The position numbers and the translations under genes are program-made. Below the pieces are notes generated by a model. It did no database searches, had not been told where the DNA came from, and was given only the letters and a program-made list of their open reading frames with translations. A DNA stretch of 64,000 nucleotides from Bugula neritina. Lineage: Eukaryota; Bryozoa; Gymnolaemata; Cheilostomatida; Bugulidae. Where the stretch lies: positions 14,914,642-14,978,641 of the forward strand of contig OZ037770.1 in NCBI GenBank assembly GCA_964035545.1, given 5' to 3'. Shown here piece after piece: positions 1-12,900 of this stretch. Numbering within the stretch: the stretch's first letter is position 1; each line of letters starts with the position of its first letter.

Positions 1-133
1 TTTAAACAAACCATCTAATTTCTGAACGCTTCAATGGAATAAATTATCAGATATTTATCAAACCTACATTTATTTTATTATGGCACTAATGCTGGTGTTT
101 ATTTCATAATGTTACAATATTTTTCTCTTACAG

Positions 134-225
134 CCAAGATTGACGAGGAGTCTGCAGTGAACCTAAGATCCACCAGCAGGACCGAGTCTCCCATGGGCTA
201 TGAAACCTATCAAACCAAATCATAA
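134..225 (+). CDS. Terminal exon A: cytoplasmic tail of a membrane protein (gene starts upstream of the window)
   Basis: After a pyrimidine-rich stretch ending in CAG at 131-133, a 92-nt exon opens in phase 1 and ends at TAA 223-225. It encodes about 30 residues, acidic then Ser/Thr-rich, ending TYQTKS. An AATAAA follows at 411-416, so this looks like a complete last exon with its own 3' UTR. It enters in the same phase (one carried base, giving Ser-Lys as first residues) as the terminal exon at 1858-1973, so the two are alternative or duplicated tails of the same kind of protein. The upstream exons lie outside the window. I do not recognise the family. Confidence 0.5.
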
Positions 226-1199
226 TTTCTATGGACGCTTGATTTTCAGATGATTTATTTTATTTTTTTACCTTTTTTATTTTTAGAAGAATGTCTTGTT
301 TTTCTTTTTCTGAAATGTTTTTTCTGAATCTTGACTTTTGGAACTTGAATTTTTTTATTCTTCAACTGTAAGAATAATTTGCTTTACTGTATTTTTCTTC
401 TCTATTTCTGAATAAAATGCATTTCAGATGTTGCAGTGAGTTTCACTCTATTCGGTTTCAAGCAAATTAGCTTTGACTTCTTGGCTGTATGTTTTATCAG
501 TCTTTATGTGTGTCTGTTTTTTTAATTAACAGAGAAAACGTGGGTTCAACAGCTTTTTGTGATTTCTGTAACATATAAAATATCTAAAACTAATTGTTTG
601 GCATGTGATCGTACAACTCTTGAGCCCTATCAAAGCTCAAAGCTTGTGAAATTACAAAACCTGAAGCCAGAGATGATTCATTAGTGTCATTATATATTAT
701 ATGCACCTGTTTGGATACATTATACCATGAATGATTTTTGTCGGTTGCTGGAACATTTGGTTATAGGTAACAAAGCATAGTAGTGGATGAACTAGTTGTC
801 TTATTCCAATTAGTAGCATCAGTTTTATTTGATGCAAATGTTTATTGGGTTGAGTACTCTGGGTGAGAATGTTTCAATGGTATGAATTACGAGATACCTT
901 GATACAAGTTTAAACTAGTTGTAGTAGTATATATATTTAGCTCTGTATTTGCTTGCAATAATGATTACATACCTATCTAGTAAGTATGAATTATTCACAC
1001 TGTTTTCTAGAAAAAAGATTTTTAGCAATGCTACTTTTATTAGGACAATCCTTACTACTGCAAGTCGACAGTAACTAAGTATTGTGCTCCTATCTTTTTT
1101 TTATATTGAAAAGCTGGTTTTATTGTGACAAACGTAAATTTTAAGAGTTCGCATTTACCTATCACCTCAGTAAGATATTTTCTTCGATCTACTTTCCAG
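226..1199 (+). other. 3' UTR of cassette A, then spacer or intron
   Basis: The first 190 bases are T-rich and end with AATAAA at 411-416, consistent with a 3' UTR. The rest is AT-rich with no coding exon that I can support. It separates the two C-terminal cassettes. Confidence 0.4.
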
Positions 1200-1973
1200 G
1201 CAGAGGAAATTGATGAAGTGGAAACAACTACCCTGGATGTAGCCAAGCCAAACCAAACAACCATCATCATAGCTGTGGTCATTTCTGCTACCCTCGTCTT
1301 GGTTGCTGCAGTCATCCTTATAGTTGTCATTTCCAAGAAGAAGTCGTGTGAGTCTTATAGAATTATGTGTTACTACATCCTGCCGAGAAATCCGATGCAA
1401 TCTGTTAACTAGTTAGATTAGCTATTATCTATAGACTATTTGAAACTTGTATACTCAAACGATATTGCTTTACAATAAATTTTATGCGAGCATATCTTGA
1501 ATTGATTCGGAATTTCTAAAAGCTTACTGATAAAGTTCCAGTTTGCTTTGAATTACACGGGGTTATAAAACTAATATAGTAATTATTGCTAACTTTCATA
1601 ACATGCTATTCTTAATCACTAAGCTGGTTTGAAATTTTAAGCTTTTAAGCTATTTAGTTATTATATTTTTAGCATAAATTTGTGCATATATTCAGCAGCC
1701 AAAACTGCATTTTGGTAAAAAAGATTGACAACGTTCACAGCAGATAGGTCATATTTTTCTTTTGTTGGCTTAAACTAAAAAAATAAGATTTAACGTAAAC
1801 TGTGAACAATATGATGCTTCATTATACATAGTTGAAAATTATTATCTGAACTTTTAGCCAAGACCTATCACAGCGATACTGAAATGAGAGCTGGTGTCAG
1901 TGGAACTACCCCGCCTCCAGAAAATTCTGCAGCACCCACTCCAAAGGGAGAAGCTCCAACTAAATCGGCTTAG
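1200..1973 (+). CDS. Transmembrane exon plus terminal exon B of a type I membrane protein (partial gene)
   Basis: Two exons are visible. The first (1200-1347; acceptor TTTCCAG, donor GTGAGT) encodes a short acidic and threonine-rich ectodomain stub, an N-glycosylation site (NQT), a hydrophobic helix of about 24 residues rich in Ile, Val and Ala, and a KKKS stop-transfer signal. The second (1858-1973; acceptor TTTTAG) joins in phase 1 and encodes a 38-residue Pro/Ser/Thr-rich tail ending PTKSA, then TAG. AATAAA follows at 2183-2188. The topology is type I single-pass. Ectodomain exons are upstream of the window or belong to a tandem copy. The family is not recognised; a receptor or adhesion molecule is possible but not shown. 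Confidence 0.55.
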
Positions 1974-2188
1974 AGAAATACAAAGTCTATGAAAGACAAC
2001 TTACTCTCCATATCTCTTGACTCAAGTTACTAAGCTTTTCGTGTACTATTGTAATGTGTGACTGTTTTCTTGCTTTTTTATTGGTAATGTGCATATCCGT
2101 CCATATTAACAAAGATGTTTATTTTTAACAAGCTTTTTATGTTTTTTTACCAAGCTAAAGATAAATTGTTTTATTTTTAACAAATAAA

Positions 2189-2864
2189 GTTTTGTATTGC
2201 AAATGAATATCTTGTAACAATCAACTTGAAGTTTCTTTAGAAATGCTCAATACTCTACCGCAGTTTAAAGTTAATCATAAGTGGTAACTTCGTAACATAA
2301 ATCAGCAACTAACTGATTTTTCATAGGAGTAGATAACTCTAACAGTAGCATAGCTACCATTCAATCACGAAATCAATAACCAAATAGCAGCTCAATAATT
2401 CACTAACAAATCAATAACACCAAGCTATAACTAAAGCTGCCTGAGAGCTACAGTTAGTTCCTAATAAAGAAACACACCAATAGAAAGCAACGCATGCCTT
2501 ACAGCTGCCCGTTCAAAGTTTTCTAAGCACTTTCTAGATACAATAAGTAATATAATTGACCAGGAGCTTAATTATAGGACTTTGCTTTACTATATACTGT
2601 ATATCATCTATATATCTATCTAAAACCTGTACAATCTATTTCTTTATGGTAGATTCTACCGCAAGAATAGCTATATTGTAATAATCAATAAGCTGAATAG
2701 ATGTTAGTATAGAAAGAAAGCTTTATTAAAGAGTTGCTATACAGTTATTACAGCATCAGCAATTCAGACGGACAGAAAACTGCTCAGAGGCTAATTCGCT
2801 CTTTAGTTAAACTAGTAGCTGAATAGTTAACGAGTTGTCTAATTAGCTTATTCTGATTCTGAAG
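2189..2864. other. Intergenic spacer before fringe, probable fringe promoter and 5' UTR
   Basis: No coding exon is seen on either strand. The sequence is AT-rich and simple, and it should contain the fringe promoter because the fringe start codon lies at 2865. No TATA box or other element could be assigned with confidence. Confidence 0.3.
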
Positions 2865-5800
2865 ATGATTCGACTACATTTACGCAAAGTTCTTTCTATC
2901 ATCTTTTCCTTCTTGGTAATTGCGACAATTCTTAAATTTAGACAATTTTTCCTACAAAATACATCCCTGCAGTCGACCAGTGTAGAAAATGATAAAACTC
3001 AGCTACAGAAACAGGCTATGAGACAGCTAAACTCTTACAAATATTCCAGACGTCAAAAGAATAAAACCGCACCTGATGTTCAGTTTGACTTGTACATAGA
3101 AGACATCTTTATAGCAGTCAAGTCTACTAAAGACCATCACTCTAAACGACTTAATTTGTTACTAGACACGTGGATACCTCAAGCTTCTTCCTCTGTAAGT
3201 ACTCTACATAGAGAAAGCTATTCTGATGTGTGTAAGTGCATAGTGTAAGCAGAGTAAAAATATGTAAGTACAGTAAACATATGTAAGTACAGTAGACATA
3301 TGTAAGTACAGTAGACATATGTAAGTACAGTAAACATATGTAAGTACAGTAGACATATGTAAGTACAGTAAACATATGTAAGTACAGTAGACATATGTAA
3401 ATTATACAGTAGACATATGTAAGCACAGTAGACATATGTAAGTACAGCAAACATATGTAAGTACAGTAGACATATGTAAGTACAGTAGACATATGTAAGT
3501 ACAGTAGACATATGTAAGTACAGTAGACATATGTAAGTACAGTAGACATATGTAAGTACAGTAGACATATGTAAGTACAGTAGACATATGTAAGTACAGT
3601 AGACATATGTAAGTACAGTAGACATATGTAAGTACAGTAGACATATGTAAGTACAGTAGACATGTGTAAGTACAGTAGACATATGTAAGTACAGTAGACA
3701 TATGTAAGTACAGTAGACATATGTAAGTACAGTAGATGTGTGTATATAAGCACATAATGTTAGTACTGTAGATATGTTTAAATATACATATATACAATGA
3801 ACTAAAATTTATGAGTTGATAGATATTTACAGTTAAAAAGTTATAAATAAAAAAGATTTGTCATGAAGCATCGACTGTGTTTTATGAATTCTGTCATCAA
3901 AATTTTGACTTCAGGCATTCTTTCTTGTCACTTTTAAAAGAATTGTTAGTAGAAAAGAAACTGTATTTCATACACATATTCACTATAGTATTTTATCTGT
4001 AGCTTAGATTAACATTATTTGATTTGTAAATTATGCTGTTGTAATTATCTGGGCATGCGTATAAATCTATTAGATTATCTAATGAAACCAACCTCCTGAT
4101 GATTTTATCGTTATATGTTATGCATTAAATTATATAATATCATATTATTATGTGTTGTACATTATATATTATAATATATATTATACTACATATTTTGTTA
4201 TAGGCTATACTATTTTATATATTGTATAATATGCTATAAATTATATTATCTTGTATACCACAATGTATTATATATTATAGTTGTGCAAAGCATATATTAA
4301 CTCCCTATTTTCTTACATAAAAATAAAGCAACTAAATTATCATCTAACATAATTGAGTTTTCATTGAAAATTGCGTTCTTATATAGGCTAATGATTTGAA
4401 TAACTTCAAGTAAACGCATTGGCTTTAGAAAGTCTGCTACATTTATTTCATTTGCAAACTAGACTTTAGAAAAAGCCTTAACTGTTAAAAGTCTCCATGC
4501 AAGGGCTATAATATAGTTGGTTGGCTTTGTTAACATTTATCTATTAGTTTGAATGATTGATTTATTTATTGCATATCACAGACATGACAACACGTTGCGA
4601 AATTCAATGTAAATAGAATAGTTTGAGTGGATACTTAATTTTCTACATTCTAATTACCTAATTATATAATGTATATAATGTAACATATTATATAAACAAA
4701 GTTAACTTGCTATTCCCAGATTATATTCTGTTACAGGTTTATATTATAACTGACGGAGAAGATGAGAGATATTCAAAAATATTTGGTGAGTCATAATTAC
4801 CACGCATTTTATAATATTATGCATGTAATAATATAGTATAATCTATTACCTTGTAATATGACAAAGTGCCTATAAATGTTTTGATATATAAGATATGTGT
4901 GTTAGTGCAATATTTAGCAGTATTTTTCTATTACTAAAATATATTGTGATGTATACATTACAATATATTATAGTAATAGAAAAATACAGCTAAATATCAT
5001 ACGATATTAAATTGTAATACTGCATTTTATAGCTCAATATTTCTGAAAACCTGCTTTAGTTGGGCCTTAGTTTTTGGTAAATTTTTGTAGGCAAAGAGCA
5101 TTTTATCGAGACACCTTGTGGAGCCTCCCACTCTAAGTGAGTATAGATTACAGAGCTTAGACATTCTCCTTTGATTCCTCTTTTGTTCAAAAATCAAATT
5201 TTTTGACGCCTATACTTCTATTAGCGCGCACTGAAAAGCCCACATTCAGCTTAAATTCTCCGTAAATATTTAAAGTTTGAAAATCTTTCTTTGCACTATA
5301 TTTACACAAAAATAAAGCTTTTTAGACAGAAAGTGGTTTTTCAAAAGACAATAGCATTCAAATTTATTTAGAGTATTTTTGTCTAGAACATTAACATTTT
5401 AAACTAAAATAAAATATTTTTAAACTGTTTTGCTAACATCAATAATTAGAGGAATTGTATCTTTTATAGGAAAGACTTGACATGTAAACTACAGGCTATC
5501 TACGATGTATATCTGAGCAAAGAAGCAAAGTAAGACTCGAGTGTATTTCATCATGTTGAGAGAAAACTTTAGTTATATAACTCCAACTGTTTTGAACAAC
5601 TCATTCTTAGCTGAGAAAATACTCTATATTATAGCTGTCCAAATGTGGCATTCAGCCTACATTTATGTGGCCTCTCAAAGGCATGAAGTTAAAATTAGTT
5701 TTCACACCTATACATGAATTAGAGTGAAAACCCCCCTTTTTTAAATGTCTTATTTATACACATGCTACAAAACATGCAGTCTGTAGTAAAAATTGGGAAT

Positions 5801-8800
5801 TAATCAAGTAATAATTCATAAGAATTTGGAATAAAATAATTTAAAAGATTTTGATGTTGTGACCCTCAGCTCAAACTAAAGTTTACAATGTAGCCCTCGC
5901 CATGGAATATTTCCTTTTAGTGGCCCTCAGTCTAAAAAAGCTAGACACCTTTGCTTTATATGTTGCATGCATATTGAATTCGCCACCTTAGAGCTCTGGT
6001 GATGTTTCAGATACAAATGGCTGTGTTCAGTTGATGATGACAACTACGTGTTGGTGCCTAATCTGGTCAAGACGCTCCGTAAATATGACTATAACAAGGA
6101 CTGGTACATAGGCAAACCTAGCTTGCCTCACAAATACTCAACTATAGAAAACAATGGAATGCAGGTTCTGAATTGCTGTATACTATCTCTCTTCTAACCT
6201 TCCAGTACACTCTATTCCTTCTAACCTTCCTGGTTTACTCCATCTTTTCTCAACTTCCTGGTTTACTCCATCTTTTCTCAACTTCCTACTTTATTACTTG
6301 CTTTGACAAGTTATCAGGTTCAATATGATATCAGCAAGCCATCACATTCTGAAGCGTTATGTTATGTAATTCTAAATAATGACTATTGCTTAGGTATATC
6401 GTATTATGTTATATTATGCACATCTGAAATGAAAGGAATTATTACAGTTTGGCTCAACTACTATTAAAAACTAAACTGTTTATTCAAAAAAATAATTTTA
6501 AATAATAAACTCTTTTACCTGCAGAGTGTAGTAATGAGTTGTTATGTAATGGTGTTTTTAGACCAAGAAGATATCGTACTGGTTTGCTACTGGGGGCGCT
6601 GGCTTGTGCATAAGTAGGGCACTAGCAAAGAGAATGTTTGCTCTATGTGGGTGAGTAGAGAGAGACAGCTAAGCTAAAAATAAAAAAATAACAATGCATT
6701 GTGAGTAAATAAAAAGTAAACTACAGGCAGCTGTTAGCTTTACTGAAATAATTTGCCGGCTTCTCATAAAACACTTTAGAAGTGAAGTTAATCTACATGA
6801 AAATTACAAGCTTCCTGAAATTGATGTGGGAGTTTTTGTAAGTTTTAAATTAGAGGTTTAGAGCTTAAAATAAAAATTAGCTACAAAAATTTATTGAGTC
6901 AAAGCTTGGCAGGTTTTTCTTGATTAAGCAAATGCATTCAAAAATTTTGCTCAACACCCTCAGAAATTTACGTAAAAAGGAGAAAATACAATTTCAATGC
7001 ACGATGGCCTTTCTATAATTATGATGTTTTGGACACTCTTTTGTAGAGAAGGTAGATTTCAGCAAAGAGCTAAAGATATAGAAGAGACTGACGATACAAC
7101 CATAGGATACGTAATCAGTAAGCTATAATCATTTTTATTTACCACTTAGATATATTGTAGTGAATTTCCCAATTCACTATATTATGTGGGTCTACTTATA
7201 ATACAAAGCTACTTCACCAGGTTGATCACGTTATATAGAATTTATTATTTACAAAAGATACAATAAATGAAACTACTAAACTAATTACACTATTACATAA
7301 TACGGAGCACTCTATACACAACTACTCTATGCCAAGTCCCAAGCTGCTCTGCCGGGCTAGCTGCTTAGCGTGCTTCCATGATACATAGCTAGCTCCACCT
7401 GATATTAATTAGCAGTCACTCCTGATTGGCTAGCATTAGTGGTGCCACTGTCGACCATAAGATGCTGTTGGCTGGGTAAGATGTGTCGATCTCCACAATA
7501 ACATGACATAGAGTCGACCCTTTCGATATATAAACTAAATCACTAATTACATTATTAAAATCCACTACAATATCTGGATTACAATTGTATACATCCTAAT
7601 ACTATCAGTATGACTGTATATATAATATAGAGTGCCTCATTATTTATTGTATGGGGTGCAGTTATTTTTGTTTCTCATATGCTTATAATAAAGTATTTAG
7701 CCATTATTCTCTCCGGTATGCTCACAAAAAGCTCTCATAGGTCTATAATTTGCTCTCATACCCTTATTATTCATGCTCTTAAGTCTATTATCTGGTTTCA
7801 TACTGTTGCATAATTTTATATAATCACTAATACAATAATACTTTATGTAAACAAAGCCTTTTACCATTAATTGGTGAAACATTACATTTTCTAGATCACT
7901 TACTTGGAGTTGTGTTAACTATCATACCAGAGTTTCACTCACACATTGAGCCTCTGTGGGAAATTAACTCCAAAGATTTCCACAAGCAGGTAAATAGTTT
8001 TCTATATCCTACAGATCCAATAATGAGCAACATTCTGGTTTAGTAATAGCTAATTAAAAAACTATACAGCTGCTGCACTTTTGTATTAAATATATATTTC
8101 AAAATATGTTAAAAGTTGTGAGGAGAAATTTTACTATAAGCCTCATGTGGTGAAAATTCAACATCATCCCATTTCAAATTTTCGATCATTATAAAAATAT
8201 ATTCAAATTTAAAGTTATTTAAATAAATAAATAATTTTATAAAAGTTTAATTACCAATGTTAACATACATGCTTATATAAGGATTGAATTTGTTTGAGTT
8301 AAGTTTAAACATACTGCTATAACTACATGTATGTTACAGGTGACATTGAGTTGGGGAAAAGTGACAGCCTCTGGTGGAGTTATCATTCCTAACAGGGTAT
8401 TGATAAACGACGAGATTAAAAAGTATCCCACTTCTTTAGACAAAACTAGGTATGTCGTAGATGTCATTGTTTTCATTAGATGTCATTGCTTTTAGTTTTA
8501 TTGCTCAAAAGAGGGTAGCTACAGTCAATAATTACTGCAATTATTCATCAATTAGCTAATTGCATAAACCAATTTGAAATTAAATCCAAACCAACTGTCC
8601 ACATTTTAAAAAGCTACTGAAAAAATAGATTAACAAGTTTTGTGTATAATAACCAAGCAGCTTTGATAGATGCTAACTTTACAGCGTGTTCTATAGCCCT
8701 AGGTTTGGAATATGAGGACACAAACTGAAATAAATACTCTTAGAGTGCTACACCATCTGTTCTGTTCTGTTTATGATGCATAAATTGCGTGTTCTGTAAG

Positions 8801-8898
8801 AGAACTGTTACTTTAGGATGTTGTCACTTCACTGCCATTTTTATCCCTCATCAAAGCAATGTGAACGCATTATAGACAAGCTGGGAGACCCTAAATAA
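2865..8898 (+). CDS. fng: Fringe: O-fucosylpeptide beta-1,3-N-acetylglucosaminyltransferase
   Basis: Ten exons: 2865-3194, 4737-4785, 5091-5136, 5470-5529, 6011-6164, 6562-6650, 7047-7117, 7895-7989, 8340-8449, 8817-8898. They sum to 1,086 nt and encode 361 aa with every junction in frame. Fringe enzymes are Golgi type II membrane proteins that add GlcNAc to O-fucose on Notch EGF repeats and so tune ligand choice. Residues about 8-28 form the signal anchor. The catalytic domain opens with DIFIAVKSTKDHHSKRLNLL and continues with ITDGEDE, the metal-binding triad in SVDDDNY (Asp170-172), YIGKPS, FATGGAGLCISR, DDTTIGYI, and a C-terminal LHCHFYP cysteine motif. Length matches the family (about 320-410 aa). 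The exon 5 donor (CAG/GTTCTG) is weak. Intron 1 holds a donor-bearing minisatellite and intron 7 a MITE-like insertion. The identification is firm; exact junctions are inferred. Confidence 0.93.
3195..3760 (+). repeat. 19-bp minisatellite of splice-donor-like units in fringe intron 1
   Basis: About 25 head-to-tail copies of a 19-bp unit (consensus TATGTAAGTACAGTAGACA) run from about 3250 to 3740, with a few substitutions and one copy carrying extra bases near 3398. Every unit carries GTAAGTA, a near-perfect 5' splice site. The authentic exon 1 donor at 3195 (GTAAGTACTCTACATA) resembles the unit, so the array may have been seeded from it. The exon 1 frame meets a stop at 3246-3248, so use of any array donor would truncate the protein to a signal anchor and stem of 127 aa. 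Confidence 0.9.
6180..6300 (+). repeat. Short tandem repeat in fringe intron 5
   Basis: Just downstream of the exon 5 donor, about four degenerate copies of a 27-28 bp pyrimidine-rich unit (core CAACTTCCTGGTTTACTCCA) are present. Nothing indicates function. Confidence 0.6.
7148..7577. mobile_element. MITE-like element with terminal inverted repeats in fringe intron 7
   Basis: The left end AGATATATTGTAGTGAATTT (7148-7167) pairs with the reverse complement of AAATCCACTACAATATCTGG (7558-7577), giving inverted ends of about 20 bp around 430 bp of non-coding DNA. The left arm also forms its own short hairpin (TAGTGAATT...AATTCACTA). There is no transposase frame. I infer a non-autonomous DNA transposon; no target-site duplication could be defined cleanly. 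Confidence 0.5.
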
Positions 8899-9980
8899 CT
8901 GCTTTTTCCCATAAACGGTATTCTCAAGTAACTATGTTGTACAGATATTACCGTTTAATGCAATTTATGTAAATAATATTTTGATATTGATTTTATGCAA
9001 ACAGCTTATTGTATTTCATTCATGGAATTTTGAAAAAAAAATTGAAGGAAAAATGAAGTTTTCAACAGTGTCAATGCAGATGTGACTTATTTATCAATAG
9101 GTAAATATTTTATATATAAACTTGCAAACCGGGCACACTATAAAGTTGTAATAACTATGGTGAACTAAAACAAGGAGTTATAACTCAATGGTAGTCACAG
9201 ATAGTGCATAATTTCAGGTTTGCTTAAAGTACAAATGTTTATGTCGCAATGCAGATGTAAAGTGTAGACATCTTGCATACTGGAAACACATGCAAGTATG
9301 ACGTGTGTAGTCAGCATTTTCATCCTAACATAGACCTTTACGGTGACAGGAAATGACATAAAGTCACTTGCTTGAGTTGGACATGACCAACGGAGACCTT
9401 CGGGTGTAATGAGAAGCGTGTGGATATATCTACCACAAAATCAACCAAACTACCAGCAAAAGTAAAATCTGACATGAATTAAATATATTATTATAAAAAT
9501 GAACTAAAATATTAGAAAAGGTAAGCATAATATATAAAGAAAATTAATTTGCAAATTTTTCAAGTTTTAAAATAATAATAGCTATTTTAGTTTAATTTTG
9601 ATCAAGAAGCATTGATTTCAGAGCTAGTTTTGAAAAAAAAAATTTTAAATTGACATGACAAAACCTTCTATATAGGAAATATATAGAATAATATTTTATA
9701 AAACTAATCAATTAAATGTATTAGAGTCTTTCAAGTGACATGATTCATGTATAGACAAAATATAAAAGAAAAGTAATAAATTCTCAACAATCTCATATCA
9801 TATCAAACACAACTGTATGACATAATAGTGAAATATGAAATCTTAGTGAAAGTTAAAAACACAAAATGCTAAGCAAAATTAATGCCATTGTATTACGTAA
9901 CCTGAGGCAGTAAGAAAATACACATCTTTATTTATAAAATAAATATTATAGTTAGGAGGAAATATTACATAGCCTTGATT
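8899..9980. other. Convergent intergenic region between fringe and the neprilysin gene
   Basis: This holds the 3' ends of two convergent genes. The sequence is AT-rich with no supported exon. A TTTATT at about 9930 is AATAAA on the minus strand and is a plausible poly(A) signal for the neprilysin transcript. No canonical AATAAA was pinned down for fringe. Confidence 0.35.
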
Positions 9981-12900
9981 CTACCAGACTCCACACTTCT
10001 TCACGGGGTTCATCGAAGATCCGCTCTTGCATTTATAAACTTTAGAAAACTCTTCAAAATTGGCTAGGGGTCCTCGCACCCTGAAAATATTTCATTTACA
10101 TTACTTGCAACGGCTACATTCTTGATATGATTATTCAGACCCTTATTTCTCTACTCGCCTAAAATATATTCTATATTAAAAAAAATTAACTGATTTACTC
10201 AAAGCCCATGAGTTATAATTGATAATTGACAAATGACGTAATAATTTACGATAAAATAGATAGTATATAATAGTGTGGCAAGATATATATAGAATAGAAA
10301 TACTTATAAGCAGTGAGTGAAGTGAAACTCAAACACAAATCAATTATTGAAGTGTACTAAAGCTACTTAGACTAAGCTCCGTTTTTTACCTGTACATAGA
10401 GGGGCTGTGGACACCCTCCTCAACAGCCACTTTCAAAGCCTGAGGTCTATAATTCACACACCATTGCTAAAATAAAGTAAACATGTTTTTAATCAATGTT
10501 GGCTGCTGCAAAAGCTAAAATCAGGTACTAATTATTAAGGCTGTTGGTGAACTAAGCTATTTACATTCGTTTTTTGTAAGAGTTTATAATCCTTGATGAT
10601 TAAATTATTTAATTTCATTTGGAGTTGTGTCCTCTTATAAATCATATAAAGTTTACATGTTTATATAAAGCTGAGGAGACAAAGAGCAAAATTAGTGTAT
10701 TTATTGCAAGTTATTTATATGTGATTACTGATTGTATAAAAAGTTAATTCACAGAGAAATATGTTGGACAAACTTGCAATAAATAGTGGAATATGAAAAT
10801 AAGTAATTCAGTTTAGTTGAAAGCCATACATGCCCATTGGTAGAAATATAGAGTAGAGAATATGATGAGTGTAGCCTTAGGAACTGACCTGTGCAAAGGC
10901 TAAAAAGAACAAGTGGTTTGGGGTGTACTCTTCTAGACCCGGTAGCACTTCACCTTGGCCGTGTTCTTTCTGGTAATCTAGGAAAGCCTGCAGGAAAGTG
11001 TATAATCATATCAGAATTGAAACAATAGCTGAGGAGATAGACTTAGTTCTGTGAAATTATGTGTAAGTTGGGTGGGGTTAAATTTACTGCGCCTATCTCT
11101 GCAGCTTTCTTGGCGGTTTTGGTTGTTTTTTGTGTAGCATAGATTTCACTTTCTGTATATTTAGATTTTATTTACTGCATTACCTGGTAGGATTGTTTAA
11201 TTCCTCCATTATCTGCGATGTTCTCACTCTGAGTGTTGATTCCATTCATCTGAAGAAAATACGACACTTACTGTACATACTGTACATACAGTATATACTG
11301 TACATACTATACATAAAGTATAATATACATATATTACATACTATACATATAGTATATATACTATACGGTGCACAATATACTATACAGTACATACTATACT
11401 ATACAGTATATACTATACTATACAGCACATACTATAAACACATGCATACAGTCTACATTGCATAGCGTTACAGAATATAAAATATACTGACTGAACGATT
11501 AAGCTGTGGAAGCCAATAGTCATCATACTGCTCTATAATACACTGTTTGGCTTCATTAAAAGCATCAACCACTTCATCGTCCCACCACTTTACCAGGTTG
11601 CCATCTTTGTCAAATAATCTTCCTATTCAACAAAGAAGAAATGTAACTCTGTGTGTTTCATATAATGAAGTCAGTTTAGTGTAACAAGAAATTAATAAGT
11701 TTGTGTTGTCAACCTCAACATATCTAGATGGTTTGAAACAGCTAGTAGTGACCCACATGTGCCTAACTCGGTATTCAAGTACATCTCATCAAAACTATTT
11801 GCAATTCTAGCTACACATGCATTTTCTAAAATATTTGTTCCCTTCATATCTCACAGTTCCATTTCTTATGAAGTTTCATAGGTCACGAGAAAGGTTGGAG
11901 TTAAATCTGGTATTCTGGCCTGTCACAAATTAAGGTTTTGAACCCACATCTTAGTAAGACTATATGGAAGTAGCACTGTATTTATGTATATCATATTTGC
12001 ATACCCTGCTTAGTTAAAGATCATCACAATGATTATAATGTGTTACCTCACCTCTATCATCAAATCCATGTGAAATCTCATGTCCGATAACCATACCTAT
12101 GCCACCATAGTTAAGTGATCTAAAAGAAGAAAGCTAGTAAAGAGGCAAAAATGTATCTATATTCAGTATAAGAAGGATCTAAATTGTTTGTATGAGTTAA
12201 GTTAAATGTTCATCATCTTGATAACTTGTCCAAAAATTAACAGTTGCTTCGCTCACTAAACACTGTATAGCCATGATAGTGGTTGTAGTAAATGTTCCTT
12301 CAATGAATAATGTATGTTTTTCTTAAGTCAAATCGGTAATAGATACGCTTGTTTGAATGTTAAAACAGAAATTTTTCAACTTACATTGGACGATCTTTGC
12401 CCCAGAATGGAGGTTGCAGAATCCCAGCTGGAAACACTAAAATGTAAAAAGCAATAAAAGTAAAATTTAAAAAAATTGTTTGATTTGTTTAATTCAAAGA
12501 TTGCTGGTGTTGAGAAACAATCATGCGATCCTATCGCTAATCACATTCATGACAATCACGTGACAATATGCTAACTAATTGCTTTACTAGAATCGCTGTA
12601 TACTTGTTTACCCCTTCTTTTCCGTTCTGTTATACAAAAACCATCGTTATGTTTTTGATTCAAATAAATATTTTATTACCAAATAATTAAATCAGTCAGT
12701 CAGTTTGCTCGATAAGTTAAATTAGCAATCAATATCGTATTTCACAATTAATACTTTACACGATGGCAACACATTCAACAGGTTATGGGCCCAGATGCTT
12801 TGTAGCCATCAACTTCTACCCTGCGACTTGCTCCACAAGGTAGCTACTAATACTAATCACTCACACTGTACAGTGTCACTCACACTGTACACAATACTAC

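Noticed and set aside
3151-3797. Minus-strand frames of 131-200 codons with YVYCTYICLLYLHMST repeats
   Set aside because: They are translations of the 19-bp minisatellite, in overlapping frames; no start context, domain or exon structure supports a protein.
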